A stretch of 64,000 bases of DNA, from NCBI RefSeq assembly GCF_004123195.1, contig NZ_SDLI01000010.1:1-64000 (forward strand). Direction: 5' to 3'. The translations under genes were made by a program, and so were the position numbers. The stretch comes from Ammoniphilus sp. CFH 90114 (lineage in GTDB: Bacteria > Bacillota > Bacilli > Aneurinibacillales > RAOX-1). The notes below the pieces were generated by a model. It did no database searches. It was not told where the DNA came from and was given only the letters and a program-made list of their open reading frames with translations. This document shows positions 8,771-17,495 of this stretch, in pieces; the stretch's first letter is position 1, and each line of letters starts with the position of its first letter.

Positions 8771-10105
8771 TTATGTAGTGGTTGGCCCAAGCAAAAGGCC
8801 CTTATTCTTAAGCAGTTTCACGATAGGCAGCAAATCCAATAAGCTGCACCCATACTTTTCAGCAATATCCAAAAGAGAATGCTCCCCGTCAGCATAATTG
8901 AGAATCATCAAAATGCGGTTCAATTGCTCTCTACCGTCGATCTTTTCGTTACTGGACAACCTCATGGAAAGAGGGGAATTCATATCTGGATAGAGTCCGT
9001 GCTTGTCTAGCTTGACCTCTCCGTATGGGCTTTGATTGATATACATTCCTTCCCATTCAAAAGCTTCGAGTATCGTTTCCAATTCATTTACACTTTGATA
9101 AAGAGCTTCAATCGTCATGGTCTCTTTATCGTCTAATGAATTATGATATCCTGGATACTCCCCATAGACCATCCTCGACATTTGTCCGATAGGCAAATTA
9201 AAGCCTGGCGAACAGTATTGGCGCTCATCTGAACCGTGAAGCGGGGTAAAAGGCCGAATCGATCCCAAGACCTTTTCTCTTCCAAATAGGTGCTTGACCA
9301 CCCGGTCTATTGGTGACTGTTCCCGCCGACTGAGCTTGTAGCTAAGTCGCTTAACCCCTCCCAGGCAGGTCAATACAAAACCCCCTGCCACCTTGGCCTT
9401 GAGCTGGTCTCCAAACTCGCTTAAATACGCAATGCTGCCGATCGTTTCCGGTACAAAAACAAAGCGGTACGTATAGCGGCGCTTCTTCCAACCAGCTAAA
9501 CGCTTATAGAGCAGAGTAGCGACCAATGGCCCGCTTAATTCGTTATTCGCCAGGGAAGGGTGGCACACATAGCTGCTAATCAGCACTTCTTGGTCGCTTT
9601 CTCCCGGAAGAATGGCATGGGCAAAATTTAATTCCCCATCGACTAGCTCACTATCTATATAGGCATGATATTCCCCCGACTCTAACCGTTCGTACTCTTG
9701 ATGTGACAAACAGAACCCCCAACGGCGCTTATAATAGGAAGTGACGTAAGGAACAGCCTCAGGCAGGTGGGGAATCGTGTATAAATGTACTTTCAGTTCA
9801 TCCAATGAAAGTCTCTGATTTACAGGAATACTGTAATTGACCACATGAAGATTGCTATCCCCAAAATTCACGATTTTTTGTCCCTGCGGCCCTATCAGCC
9901 AAGCCTCGCGAATCCGCCATTCCGGAGGAATCGTCCAGTCAAACACCTCTTTCCCGGAAGGGACGCCATATACCTCTAGCGGCAAATGCTCACCCAGAAT
10001 GGAAAGGGTCTCTCGCAGCCCAGGACCTGTAATGCTTCGACAAATCGGAAACAATCGGTCGAAGAGGGCATCCAGCTGTTGTAGTTCTTTCTCCCTGTTC
10101 TCCAA
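8771..10105 (-). CDS. DUF4910/DUF2172 aminopeptidase-like protein
   Basis: 444 aa. The N-terminal part (SITGPGLRETLSILGEHLPLEVY, within residues 20-50), the M28-like core and a C-terminal winged-helix-like end (about 385-444) match DUF4910 proteins from polysaccharide clusters. Likely metal ligands are the His in SYVCHPSLANNELSG, the Glu in FVPETIGS, the Asp in HGSDERQY and the His in GYHNSLDD. The position of the usual bridging Asp reads ANNELSG, so it appears to be Asn. The biochemical role of the family is not established; amide or peptide-bond hydrolysis on a glycan intermediate is plausible. It follows the SDR/ATP-grasp gene after four bases. Confidence 0.7.
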   Translation of the reverse strand: MENREKELQQLDALFDRLFPICRSITGPGLRETLSILGEHLPLEVYGVPSGKEVFDWTIPPEWRIREAWLIGPQGQKIVNFGDSNLHVVNYSIPVNQRLSLDELKVHLYTIPHLPEAVPYVTSYYKRRWGFCLSHQEYERLESGEYHAYIDSELVDGELNFAHAILPGESDQEVLISSYVCHPSLANNELSGPLVATLLYKRLAGWKKRRYTYRFVFVPETIGSIAYLSEFGDQLKAKVAGGFVLTCLGGVKRLSYKLSRREQSPIDRVVKHLFGREKVLGSIRPFTPLHGSDERQYCSPGFNLPIGQMSRMVYGEYPGYHNSLDDKETMTIEALYQSVNELETILEAFEWEGMYINQSPYGEVKLDKHGLYPDMNSPLSMRLSSNEKIDGREQLNRILMILNYADGEHSLLDIAEKYGCSLLDLLPIVKLLKNKGLLLGPTTT

Positions 10106-10109
10106 TCTC

Positions 10110-12023
10110 TCAATCCCCTTTCACGTTCATGAGCAAATCATGCGCATATCGAACCATCTTCTTTTCTCCTTCCTGTCGGAGGAATGGATAGTCATCCAAG
10201 GATTGTCCATTGGCCTCGAGCAAGAACCATGTAAAACTGTCCAATCCTACAGCCAAGCTCAACGTCGACGCACCGCCGAAACGCGGATTAATTTCAATGA
10301 TGTGCGGCTTTCCTTCCGCGTCGATCATAACCTGCATAACAATATGCCCGTATAGCTGTAGGCCCTCCACCAAGCTGGAGCAGAGCTCTTCGAGTTCAGG
10401 ATGGCGGCAGGTAACAGTAATTTGAGATTCCCCCTGCACCACAAGCTTTCGTTTCCGAACGACAACACCTTTGGTTTTCCTTTTCTGGTCAACATACAGA
10501 TCCACACTATACTCTTCTCCCTTAATATAGGGCTGAAAAATTGGTTCAGACAAACCTTGGGCGTGTTCAAGTGCCTGTTCTCTCGTCAGATTTAGGCCTA
10601 TGCTAAGAGAACCCGCACCAAATCTCTCCTTTACTACAAAGGCTTCCTCTCCCATGTCTTTGATTTCCCTAGAGGTAGGAATAATGGGATAGCAAGACTG
10701 AAGCCGCTCATAGAACGCTAACTTGTCCAAGCAACTTTGGATTGCTTCTACCTCTGAAATCATGACATGGATACCCTGCTCGAGGAGCTCCTGTTTATGG
10801 CAGGCAAAGAAAGGAAGTTCTCCATCCCTGGTCGGGATAATCTGACCAATTCGATTTTGTTTGCAGTACTCTACCAAGTGATCAATAGAAAGCTCTTCAA
10901 TACGAGGCATAGACCAGAATCCATCTACAAAATGCCGACCAATACAGTCTTCATTAAGGTCCGCTCCGAAGATTTGAACTGAGCCTCCTCGTTTCTTGCT
11001 TGCGTGTCTCACCGCCTGCAGTAACGGAACTTTTTTTGAAATGCTGGTTACTAGAATATGTCGAGATGGCAGCGACTCATCCGTCTGAACCATTTTTCTC
11101 TTTTCGAACTCAATCATTTCCGGAATGGCATTTTCTAGTTGTCTGGTCGGAGTCCAGCCCGTCAGACTTTTAAAATATTCCATATTGGCCTGTGAGGCCT
11201 CATATGGAATATCCATGGTTCCTTCTATCGTTTTCATGTCAGGGAAGTGCTTGCGCAGAACCTCGAGCACTTCCTCTACTCTACGGGCCCTGTCATTGCC
11301 CAAATTCACCACGCCTGTAGCCTTGCTTTCAGCCAGTCTAATGAGACCTTCTGCTACATCCTCGGCGTAAATATAATCAAACATTCCTTCTTTATTGTAG
11401 ACCTGCAGCTCCTTGCCTTGAAGAAGGGATCGGATCCAACGCGAGATGACATCCTTAGAATTTTTTCCATAAACCCGAAAAATACGGGCACTAACCGTAT
11501 CGAATCCCGTTGCATCAAACCCCTGAAGGAAGCGGAGCTCAATTTCGTGCAATAGCTTAGCCACGCCACACAGGTTGCGAGGATAAATCACATCTGACTC
11601 CTGCAGCCGATAGGCTGTTTGGGCAGGGTCAGGAAATTGATACTGCTCAGGATCATAAATCAGATAGCTGGACGCAAAAATGACCTTCGTTAAAGAAGGA
11701 CGATCCTTGAGGCAAGTCATCAAGTGATGGCTCAGCCGCACGTTATGGTGGTCATTTTCAGCCCAAAACTCCCAGGTTTCGACCGAACGTTCAAAGGTAG
11801 CCGCCAGATGAAAAAAGTACTCAGGAGCAAAATCCTCCAGTTCATCCTTCGAAATAAAGTTCAGATCCCCTTGCCAATAGCGGATTATCCCAGGCCAATG
11901 GCTGGGACGGGGCTTCAGATCCCCCACCATTAGGATCGCTCCTTGCTGGTGCAGCCGCTCGACCAACGCTTGGCCGATAACCCCAGCTCCTCCGCTTACA
12001 AAAACCCTTTTATTTTTTAGCAT
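10110..12023 (-). CDS. Fusion of SDR sugar epimerase-like and ATP-grasp ligase domains
   Basis: 637 aa in two halves. Residues 1-315 are an extended SDR with GGAGVIG at 11-17. The expected catalytic Tyr-x3-Lys reads NLCGVAK, so Cys152 replaces the tyrosine while Lys156 is kept. Residues about 328-637 are an ATP-grasp module of the CarB/PylC type, with VVKERFGAGSLSIG (ATP-binding loop), GEEYSVDLYVD and EINPRFGGAS (Mg-ATP ligands). ATP-grasp enzymes join a carboxylate to an amine, so a cytosolic ligase adding an amino acid or other acyl group to an amino sugar is a reasonable guess. The start overlaps pseH by 14 bp. The function is inferred, and the first domain may bind sugar without normal SDR catalysis. 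Confidence 0.8.
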   Translation of the reverse strand: MLKNKRVFVSGGAGVIGQALVERLHQQGAILMVGDLKPRPSHWPGIIRYWQGDLNFISKDELEDFAPEYFFHLAATFERSVETWEFWAENDHHNVRLSHHLMTCLKDRPSLTKVIFASSYLIYDPEQYQFPDPAQTAYRLQESDVIYPRNLCGVAKLLHEIELRFLQGFDATGFDTVSARIFRVYGKNSKDVISRWIRSLLQGKELQVYNKEGMFDYIYAEDVAEGLIRLAESKATGVVNLGNDRARRVEEVLEVLRKHFPDMKTIEGTMDIPYEASQANMEYFKSLTGWTPTRQLENAIPEMIEFEKRKMVQTDESLPSRHILVTSISKKVPLLQAVRHASKKRGGSVQIFGADLNEDCIGRHFVDGFWSMPRIEELSIDHLVEYCKQNRIGQIIPTRDGELPFFACHKQELLEQGIHVMISEVEAIQSCLDKLAFYERLQSCYPIIPTSREIKDMGEEAFVVKERFGAGSLSIGLNLTREQALEHAQGLSEPIFQPYIKGEEYSVDLYVDQKRKTKGVVVRKRKLVVQGESQITVTCRHPELEELCSSLVEGLQLYGHIVMQVMIDAEGKPHIIEINPRFGGASTLSLAVGLDSFTWFLLEANGQSLDDYPFLRQEGEKKMVRYAHDLLMNVKGD

Positions 12024-12585
12024 TGTAATACTCCTTTAAATAGCCATGTATTAACGAATCCACCAGTCTGCTATCCGCCCAAGCGTGCTGTTTCATTCGC
12101 CCTTCCAGACAAAATCCTGCTTTCTCAATCACGGCCAAATGATGCGGGCGGATATCAAACGTTTCTGTAAAGAGGCGATTCAAACCAATATCTCTAAATG
12201 CTACCTGTTTCATTAACTCCAGAAAAACAGCAAAATCCACCTGATACTGCTCTACAGCATGAGTTCGTGCTGTATCGAGGAGAAAGGAGATTTCCGCCCT
12301 TTTCGCTGCCCAATCCACATTAGTTAGCCCACCATAGCCGATGCACTGATTATCTCGCAGATAACTAAACAAAATCAGTCGTGGGTTCTCGTGGTCAAAT
12401 GAAGGTTTAATCGCTTCCACATAATACCTTTTCTGTCCTTCATCGGTCAGCTTCGCATTTTGCCTTAATACCTCCATCTGTTCATTACGCCATTCTTTAA
12501 TCAGAAGAATATCTTCTTCTCGGATGGGGACAACTGTATAAGGTTCGATTGAAAATTGTTGCTGGCTTAAACATCGGTAACGCAT
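12010..12585 (-). CDS. pseH: PseH-like GNAT N-acetyltransferase
   Basis: 191 aa from the ATG at 12583-12585 (MRYRCLSQQQF), chosen because GGGAG precedes it; the longer frame reads back through the cytidylyltransferase gene. GNAT features are IGYGGLTNVDW and ISFLLD (beta4 region, acetyl-CoA binding), then NRLFTETFDIRPHHLAVIEKAGFCLEGR. This N-K/R-L...N/P-x-x-x-I-x-x-x-G-F pattern is shared by PseH and RimJ-like acetyltransferases. PseH acetylates the 4-amino group of the PseC product using acetyl-CoA. It is flanked by the cytidylyltransferase and the fusion gene. A formyltransferase nearby could compete for the same amine. Confidence 0.8.
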   Translation of the reverse strand: MRYRCLSQQQFSIEPYTVVPIREEDILLIKEWRNEQMEVLRQNAKLTDEGQKRYYVEAIKPSFDHENPRLILFSYLRDNQCIGYGGLTNVDWAAKRAEISFLLDTARTHAVEQYQVDFAVFLELMKQVAFRDIGLNRLFTETFDIRPHHLAVIEKAGFCLEGRMKQHAWADSRLVDSLIHGYLKEYYNAKK

Positions 12586-12598
12586 CTCGTTTCTCCCT

Positions 12599-13324
12599 TT
12601 AGACCACAGGCTTTTGCTCAATATGGACATTGATTTTGGCCACTTCTGGATGATCCCGCAGGAAGTCGACAACCTTTTGCGCACAAACAAGCATATCATC
12701 AGCAAAATGATTGGCCACCTCCTGCAGCATGGCATAATCCTCCGAAGTATCTAGCGTAATTCGGAATTGGGGATATCGCATAGACCTGGGTGCTTCGAAG
12801 GAAGCAGCTTGAAATTTCTCTGGGTATTCGTAAGCGTAATAGGTAACGTGCTCACGGTGGCGCGGTTCATAGCCGTGCTGGTGGATATAATTCAATGCTT
12901 GGAAAGAAAACATTTCAGAAACGAGTCCCCTCGGCAGCTCTCCCTCTACTCTTACGAGATCTGAAGGATGCTTCTCCATGGTTTCCATAATCTGCTCCAT
13001 CAGATGGTAATCAATGAAAGGACAATCGCTTGTTACGCGAATAACATAATCTGGCTGCCTCTCTCTAGCGCATTCAATATATCTCAAAAGCACATCATCC
13101 TGAGAGCCCCGAAAGCATGAAACCTTTTTTTCTCTACACCACTGTTCAATCGCCTCATCCTCCGGCAGCGTTGAGGTCGCTACAATCACTTCAGATACCT
13201 TTTCAACCGCCTGACAACGAGCTACCACATAGGACAAGACATCGGTTGTTCCCAATGGTCTAAGTACCTTACCTGGCAGGCGGGTTGAGCCCATGCGCGC
13301 TTGAATGATGATAATGGTTTTCAT
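12599..13324 (-). CDS. pseF: SpsF/PseF-type acylneuraminate cytidylyltransferase
   Basis: 241 aa. The N-terminal nucleotide-binding segment IIIIQARMGSTRLPGKVL (residues 4-21) and RVTSDCPFID place it in the CMP-sugar synthetase/SpsF group. It should activate pseudaminic acid with CTP to CMP-Pse, the donor used by flagellin glycosyltransferases. The sequence is closer in style to SpsF of the Bacillus spore-coat polysaccharide cluster than to Campylobacter PseF, so the exact substrate is inferred from neighbours pseI, pseH and pseC. Its ATG overlaps the glf stop by four bases (13321-13324), indicating translational coupling. Confidence 0.75.
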   Translation of the reverse strand: MKTIIIIQARMGSTRLPGKVLRPLGTTDVLSYVVARCQAVEKVSEVIVATSTLPEDEAIEQWCREKKVSCFRGSQDDVLLRYIECARERQPDYVIRVTSDCPFIDYHLMEQIMETMEKHPSDLVRVEGELPRGLVSEMFSFQALNYIHQHGYEPRHREHVTYYAYEYPEKFQAASFEAPRSMRYPQFRITLDTSEDYAMLQEVANHFADDMLVCAQKVVDFLRDHPEVAKINVHIEQKPVV

Positions 13325-14487
13325 AATTCCACCTTAACCCTTTCTTCAAACAGCCGCAGTGCCCGTGCAACCACCGCATCCATATCATAATAGCGATATT
13401 CAGCCAGTCGACCAACGAACAAAACTTGTTTGAAGTCCTTAGCCAATGCTTTATATTGTTTATACAACTGTTGATTTTCTTCTCGTGGGACCGGATAGTA
13501 GGGTACATCTTGCCCAGGCATGTCCCTTAAGTAGGCCTGAGGATACTCTCTGACAATCGTGGTTGCCTGATGTTCTTGCCCGGTCAAATGCTTAAATTCG
13601 GTAATCCGAGTAAAAGAATAATCGTTTGGATAGTTCACTGTCCCCACAGATTGATAGGATGTCTTCTGGACTGTTTCAAATTCAAAACGAAGGGAACGAT
13701 ACGGCAACTCGCCAAATCGATAATCGAAGAACTCATCAATCTTTCCGGTATAGATAAGCTTACCGTAGAAAGGCTGGCCAAATAGATGAATAGATTGAGT
13801 AGCGTAATCAATATCCAATACTTCGCGGTAGTCCGTGTTAAGCAATACCTTAATATTCGGATGCCCCAGCATTCGCTGGAATAGCTTCGTATAGCCCTCC
13901 TTAGGCATTCCCTGGTAAGGATCCTGGAAATAACGATGGTCTTTTGAAATATAAACAGGCACTCTTCCTGTTACAGCCGGATCCAGCTCATCCGGCTTCC
14001 AGCCCCATTGCTTCGAGGTGTAATGTAAAAATACCTTCTCATAAACATAATCGGCTAAAAACCGCAAATCCTCATCTTCCGCTTCACGTAGCTTCAGAAT
14101 GGGCACTTTTACATTATACCCGAATTGCTTAATAAGCTTTTGCTCCAGTGATTGAGCCAAGGAATTTGGCAACAAGGCATAAAGCGTTTCTAGATTAAAC
14201 GGAATCGGAACTTGTTTACCATCGATCACACCCAGGACTTGGTGATGATACAAATACCAATCCGTAAACCTCGACAGATACTCCCAAACCTCTTTCACCT
14301 TCGTATGGAAAATATGGGGGCCGTATTCATGAACGAGTACACCGTGTGAATTGTAGGTATCATAGGCATTGCCGCCAATATGGCTTCTTTTCTCGATGAT
14401 CAGAACTTTTTGATTCAATTCGCTAGCCATTCTTTCCGCCAACACAGAGCCAGCAAATCCCGCGCCTACAATAATACTATCGAACAT
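13321..14487 (-). CDS. glf: UDP-galactopyranose mutase
   Basis: 388 aa from MFDSIIVGAGFAG, selected over an upstream in-frame codon because GAGGGAG lies eight bases before this ATG. The FAD-binding Rossmann motif GAGFAG is at residues 8-13. It is followed by HIGGNAYD and EYGPHIFHT, both diagnostic of Glf, and by the conserved C-terminal RLAEYRYYDMDAVV. The flavoenzyme converts UDP-Galp to UDP-Galf in the cytoplasm. A galactofuranose residue in the flagellar glycan or another surface polymer is therefore likely. It lies upstream of and coupled to the cytidylyltransferase gene. Confidence 0.95.
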   Translation of the reverse strand: MFDSIIVGAGFAGSVLAERMASELNQKVLIIEKRSHIGGNAYDTYNSHGVLVHEYGPHIFHTKVKEVWEYLSRFTDWYLYHHQVLGVIDGKQVPIPFNLETLYALLPNSLAQSLEQKLIKQFGYNVKVPILKLREAEDEDLRFLADYVYEKVFLHYTSKQWGWKPDELDPAVTGRVPVYISKDHRYFQDPYQGMPKEGYTKLFQRMLGHPNIKVLLNTDYREVLDIDYATQSIHLFGQPFYGKLIYTGKIDEFFDYRFGELPYRSLRFEFETVQKTSYQSVGTVNYPNDYSFTRITEFKHLTGQEHQATTIVREYPQAYLRDMPGQDVPYYPVPREENQQLYKQYKALAKDFKQVLFVGRLAEYRYYDMDAVVARALRLFEERVKVEL

Positions 14488-14512
14488 AGTGTTCTCCCTC
14501 ACAATCAATTTT

Positions 14513-14998
14513 TTATTTTTTTTCCAAGCGCTTTAGAAGCCAAGGCAATACGGGGAGCAGAAACAGCGATATTACAGATGTCAGAAGAGTGGACAATCCT
14601 GCATATAAACTATTCTTCCATCTCCGGGTTTGTATTTGTAGGGGGCTCAATTCCCTCAATTCGGAAACCAGGTTGCACATCCATCGCTTTTTCCCATTCA
14701 AAGTCAAAGAGAATTCGAGCACATTATGAAAGCCTGCCCCTGTTAAGTTACCGACTGGAACGATAATTGCATCGAACTCCTTAGACTTTAGCTCATTTAC
14801 TGGCTGCTTGGCACTAAAGCTCCCTTTAAAAGGGTACACATATACCCGGTCAATGTCCCTATATTTTTCCACCAGCTTCACCCCATGCTCATGAGCCAAA
14901 AGGTTAATCCGATGATCAGGAAACAGCTCTTTTATCACGGGTAAATTTTTATCCAGCTGCTGCAAGCTGACAGATCGGATGATCAATAACTCTTTCAT
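14513..14998 (-). CDS. Small GT9-like protein with C-terminal membrane segment
   Basis: 161 aa, not confidently assigned. Residues 1-110 resemble the N-terminal Rossmann half of heptosyltransferase-type (GT9) enzymes: MKELLIIRSVSLQQLDKNLPVIKELFPDHRI, cited as the I-I-R...L-P-V-I-K-E-L-F-P pattern, and FDAIIVPVGN. There is no C-terminal donor-binding half. Instead, residues about 128-155 form one hydrophobic segment (LYAGLSTLLTSVISLFLLPVLPWLL) followed by a basic tail. It could be a truncated transferase, a membrane-anchored scaffold or an accessory subunit. It is in line with glf and the GT2 gene, so a glycan role is likely. Confidence 0.55.
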   Translation of the reverse strand: MKELLIIRSVSLQQLDKNLPVIKELFPDHRINLLAHEHGVKLVEKYRDIDRVYVYPFKGSFSAKQPVNELKSKEFDAIIVPVGNLTGAGFHNVLEFSLTLNGKKRWMCNLVSELRELSPLQIQTRRWKNSLYAGLSTLLTSVISLFLLPVLPWLLKRLEKK

Positions 14999-15016
14999 CT
15001 TCTTGGCTCCTGACCT

Positions 15017-15904
15017 TTATCTAAAAAAAGTAAACGAGAGATTAAACGGCACCCTTAGATTTTCTGCAATATGCCGTGAAACGGGCTTTCGCTTTTCCTT
15101 AAGCTTATCTGCATGGAAGAACGCTGAACACATCGCTTTGATATAAACCATCGTTTTTTGCTCCATGGAATAGTAAAAGCAGTCATAAATCAAATTTAGG
15201 GTCTGCTTAACCGCCATATCTAAAGGGTAGTTTTTCCAAATGAGCCAGAAAGCATTGCGTGTATAATAGAAGGGCGCCCGCCAAGAGGCGCGGTTCGTCG
15301 GTGAAAACTTATGGTACGCTATGATATCCGAGAAAAATTCGATCTTATACCCGGAATCTAAAATACGAAACGCGGAATCCAACTCATTATTATATAGAAA
15401 GAATTCTTCTGGATAATAGCCCACTCGCTTGAACACTTGCTTGCGAACCCCTGCTCCGGCGCCATTAAAGGACATTAGATAAGAACTGGATGCTGCAGGA
15501 GCTGCAATCTCTTGTTCGTTTTTTATTTCATCATAATTATAGTAATTTCGCACATCAAAAGCCACCACACCGAGCTCTGGATCTTTTTCAAACCGTTCTA
15601 CCATCCGGCTGATGGCATGCTTCTCAGGAAACGAATCATCATCAATAATGACAAGATACTCACCCTTAGCATTTTCAAATCCGATGTTATACGCCTCAAT
15701 GCCAATGTTTTTGAACATTTTTAAAAGACGAACCTTTGGAAAATCTACTTCAATCATCTCGAGCGTGCCATCCGTTGAACCGTTATCAACAACGATTATT
15801 TCCAGATTTTGATATTCAATGTCCCGGATGCGGGTCAGGCTTTCCCGGACGTCATCCTTGCGGTTCCAGGAGAGCATGACGATGGTTACGAGGGGGGAAA
15901 TCAT
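15017..15904 (-). CDS. GT2 family glycosyltransferase
   Basis: 295 aa. The GT-A fold is clear: VTIVMLSWNRKDDV at the N-terminus, EIIVVDNGSTDGTLEM (UDP-binding), and the metal-binding DDD in VIIDDDSFPE around residue 92. FNGAGAGVRKQVF and the ELDSAFRI region mark the acceptor side. It is a cytoplasmic inverting transferase of the rhamnosyl/galactofuranosyl-like group; donor and acceptor are unknown, and the adjacent glf makes Galf possible. It is the first gene of the minus-strand block that runs to pseC and is divergent from the 420-aa transferase gene. Confidence 0.88.
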   Translation of the reverse strand: MISPLVTIVMLSWNRKDDVRESLTRIRDIEYQNLEIIVVDNGSTDGTLEMIEVDFPKVRLLKMFKNIGIEAYNIGFENAKGEYLVIIDDDSFPEKHAISRMVERFEKDPELGVVAFDVRNYYNYDEIKNEQEIAAPAASSSYLMSFNGAGAGVRKQVFKRVGYYPEEFFLYNNELDSAFRILDSGYKIEFFSDIIAYHKFSPTNRASWRAPFYYTRNAFWLIWKNYPLDMAVKQTLNLIYDCFYYSMEQKTMVYIKAMCSAFFHADKLKEKRKPVSRHIAENLRVPFNLSFTFFR

Positions 15905-16079
15905 ATTTTCACCACCTAAACTGAAAGTCAGACTATTTTATTTAAAATATACATACTTTGATTTTAGCAATAAAGTATAATATATAATAGATCATAAGTT
16001 GCATATTTATGATGTCATAATATTATAGAAACTTTTAGAATGAAGATGTTCAAATACCTCTAGAAAGTAGGGCAGTCCC

Positions 16080-17342
16080 ATGATTCTTAAAGATATATAC
16101 AATATGCAGGAAAGGAATTGGCGTCAGCAGTACTTAATTGATGTAATTAATCAATATAACGATAAAGAAGTAGCTATCTATGGTACAGGCTCCCATACAG
16201 AGTGGTTACTAAGTAAGCTAGGATCACAATCAAGAAAATTATTAGCACTGGTAGATCAGAATTCATCTTATTTTGGAACTTTAAAATTCGATCTTCCTAT
16301 TCACTCTCTAGAATATGTTATAGAAGCTGGTGTAAAAGCCATTGTTATTTCCTCTAGCTTTGAGCAAGAAATCTACGGGCGAATTAAACATATTGAAAAC
16401 CAAGGAATAAAAATTATTCAGTTGTATTCACACGAGATACTTGATACCAGTTCTACATTTATAGTAAATCGAATCAAAGAAACATGTGATGGACTTAATA
16501 TTCACACATTCATAGATCGACGTAAACGAAGTGAAAAATTACTTGTAGTACTAGCTGGGTACAAAGAATATCTCTGGCCATTTACTCTAGAGCGAATTGC
16601 ACATTATGCACCGAAAGATCTGGACGTCTGTCTTACATCTTCAGGCCTATACTCCCAAAAATTAGCTGACATGGCAGAACGCAACAATTGGTCGTACTTA
16701 TACACCACATTAAATGAAGTTTCACTAACACAGAATTTAGCAATTTCAAATCATCCTGATGCAAAATGGATTTACAAAATGGATGAAGATATATTTATTT
16801 CAAACCAGTACTTTGAAAATTTACTCTTAGGCTATCAGCGTATTGACCAAGAAGGATTGTATAATCCAGGATTTGTAGCCCCTCTAATTAACCTTAATGG
16901 TTATAGTTATATTTATTTCCTACAAATGTTTGGACTAGATAAGGAATATAAAGAAACTTTCAAAGAATTGAGTCATGCTGCAAATGGAATAAAATGTCAC
17001 TATAGTCCAGAGGCTGCTCGTTGGATATGGAAGAATAGCTTACCAATAAATAAGATATCACGAATTGTTACCGAAAAACCCTTTTCCTATTCAGTAATTC
17101 CACATCGTTTCAGCATCGGAGCTATACTACTAAAACGTGATTATTGGAGTAAATTAGGAGGTTTTAAGGTGTCGGTTCAAGAAGGTATGTTAGGTGTTGA
17201 CGAGGAGGATTTGTGTAGAAAATGTGTTGAATATTCGAGAGTAATGTGTCTCGTTCATAACGTTTTTGCTGGTCATTTCTCCTTCTTCCCTCAAGAAAAG
17301 GCAATGAAAGAATTCCTAAATGAAAACCAATTTAGTTTCTAA
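16080..17342 (+). CDS. Glycosyltransferase with N-terminal Rossmann-like module
   Basis: 420 aa, the only plus-strand gene in the glycosylation island, with AT-rich codons. Residues 31-39 (VAIYGTGSH) start a Rossmann-like module (about 25-125) with LALVDQNSSYFG and AIVISSSF, similar to the modules on the two methyltransferase genes that face it. The C-terminal part (about 150-420) is GT-A-like, with MDED at 234-237 as a probable DxD metal site and GVDEEDLCRKC near the end. It probably adds a sugar to the flagellin glycan. Donor and acceptor are unknown. Its opposite orientation and base composition suggest separate acquisition. Confidence 0.7.
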   Translation: MILKDIYNMQERNWRQQYLIDVINQYNDKEVAIYGTGSHTEWLLSKLGSQSRKLLALVDQNSSYFGTLKFDLPIHSLEYVIEAGVKAIVISSSFEQEIYGRIKHIENQGIKIIQLYSHEILDTSSTFIVNRIKETCDGLNIHTFIDRRKRSEKLLVVLAGYKEYLWPFTLERIAHYAPKDLDVCLTSSGLYSQKLADMAERNNWSYLYTTLNEVSLTQNLAISNHPDAKWIYKMDEDIFISNQYFENLLLGYQRIDQEGLYNPGFVAPLINLNGYSYIYFLQMFGLDKEYKETFKELSHAANGIKCHYSPEAARWIWKNSLPINKISRIVTEKPFSYSVIPHRFSIGAILLKRDYWSKLGGFKVSVQEGMLGVDEEDLCRKCVEYSRVMCLVHNVFAGHFSFFPQEKAMKEFLNENQFSF

Positions 17343-17385
17343 GATAATAAGTTTATTCACTTGGCTAAGTCCTAATTAATTAACT

Positions 17386-17412
17386 ATAGAGGTTCGTATT
17401 CCGAACCTCTAT
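17386..17412. terminator. Hairpin between convergent genes
   Basis: An 11-bp inverted repeat (ATAGAGGTTCG/CGAACCTCTAT) with a five-base loop. It stands between the plus-strand transferase stop and the end of the broken methyltransferase gene. No long T-run follows on either strand, so termination strength is uncertain. Confidence 0.5.
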
Positions 17413-17495
17413 TATGCATATATCCATAAAATCCTTTTAAAATACTTGAAATAATATGTTCAAGTTACGAAAATAGGTCTTTTGTTTCAGTAAAG

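Noticed and set aside
14513-14998. The 161-aa protein as the missing PseG
   Set aside because: PseG has a two-domain GT28-like fold of about 280-350 aa; this protein has one half and a membrane helix and lacks the PseG motifs I would expect.
17413-17428. Second exact match to the PlcR-box pattern (TATGCATATATCCATA)
   Set aside because: It lies between two convergent gene ends next to a hairpin, in very AT-rich DNA, and controls no obvious promoter. I treat it as chance.
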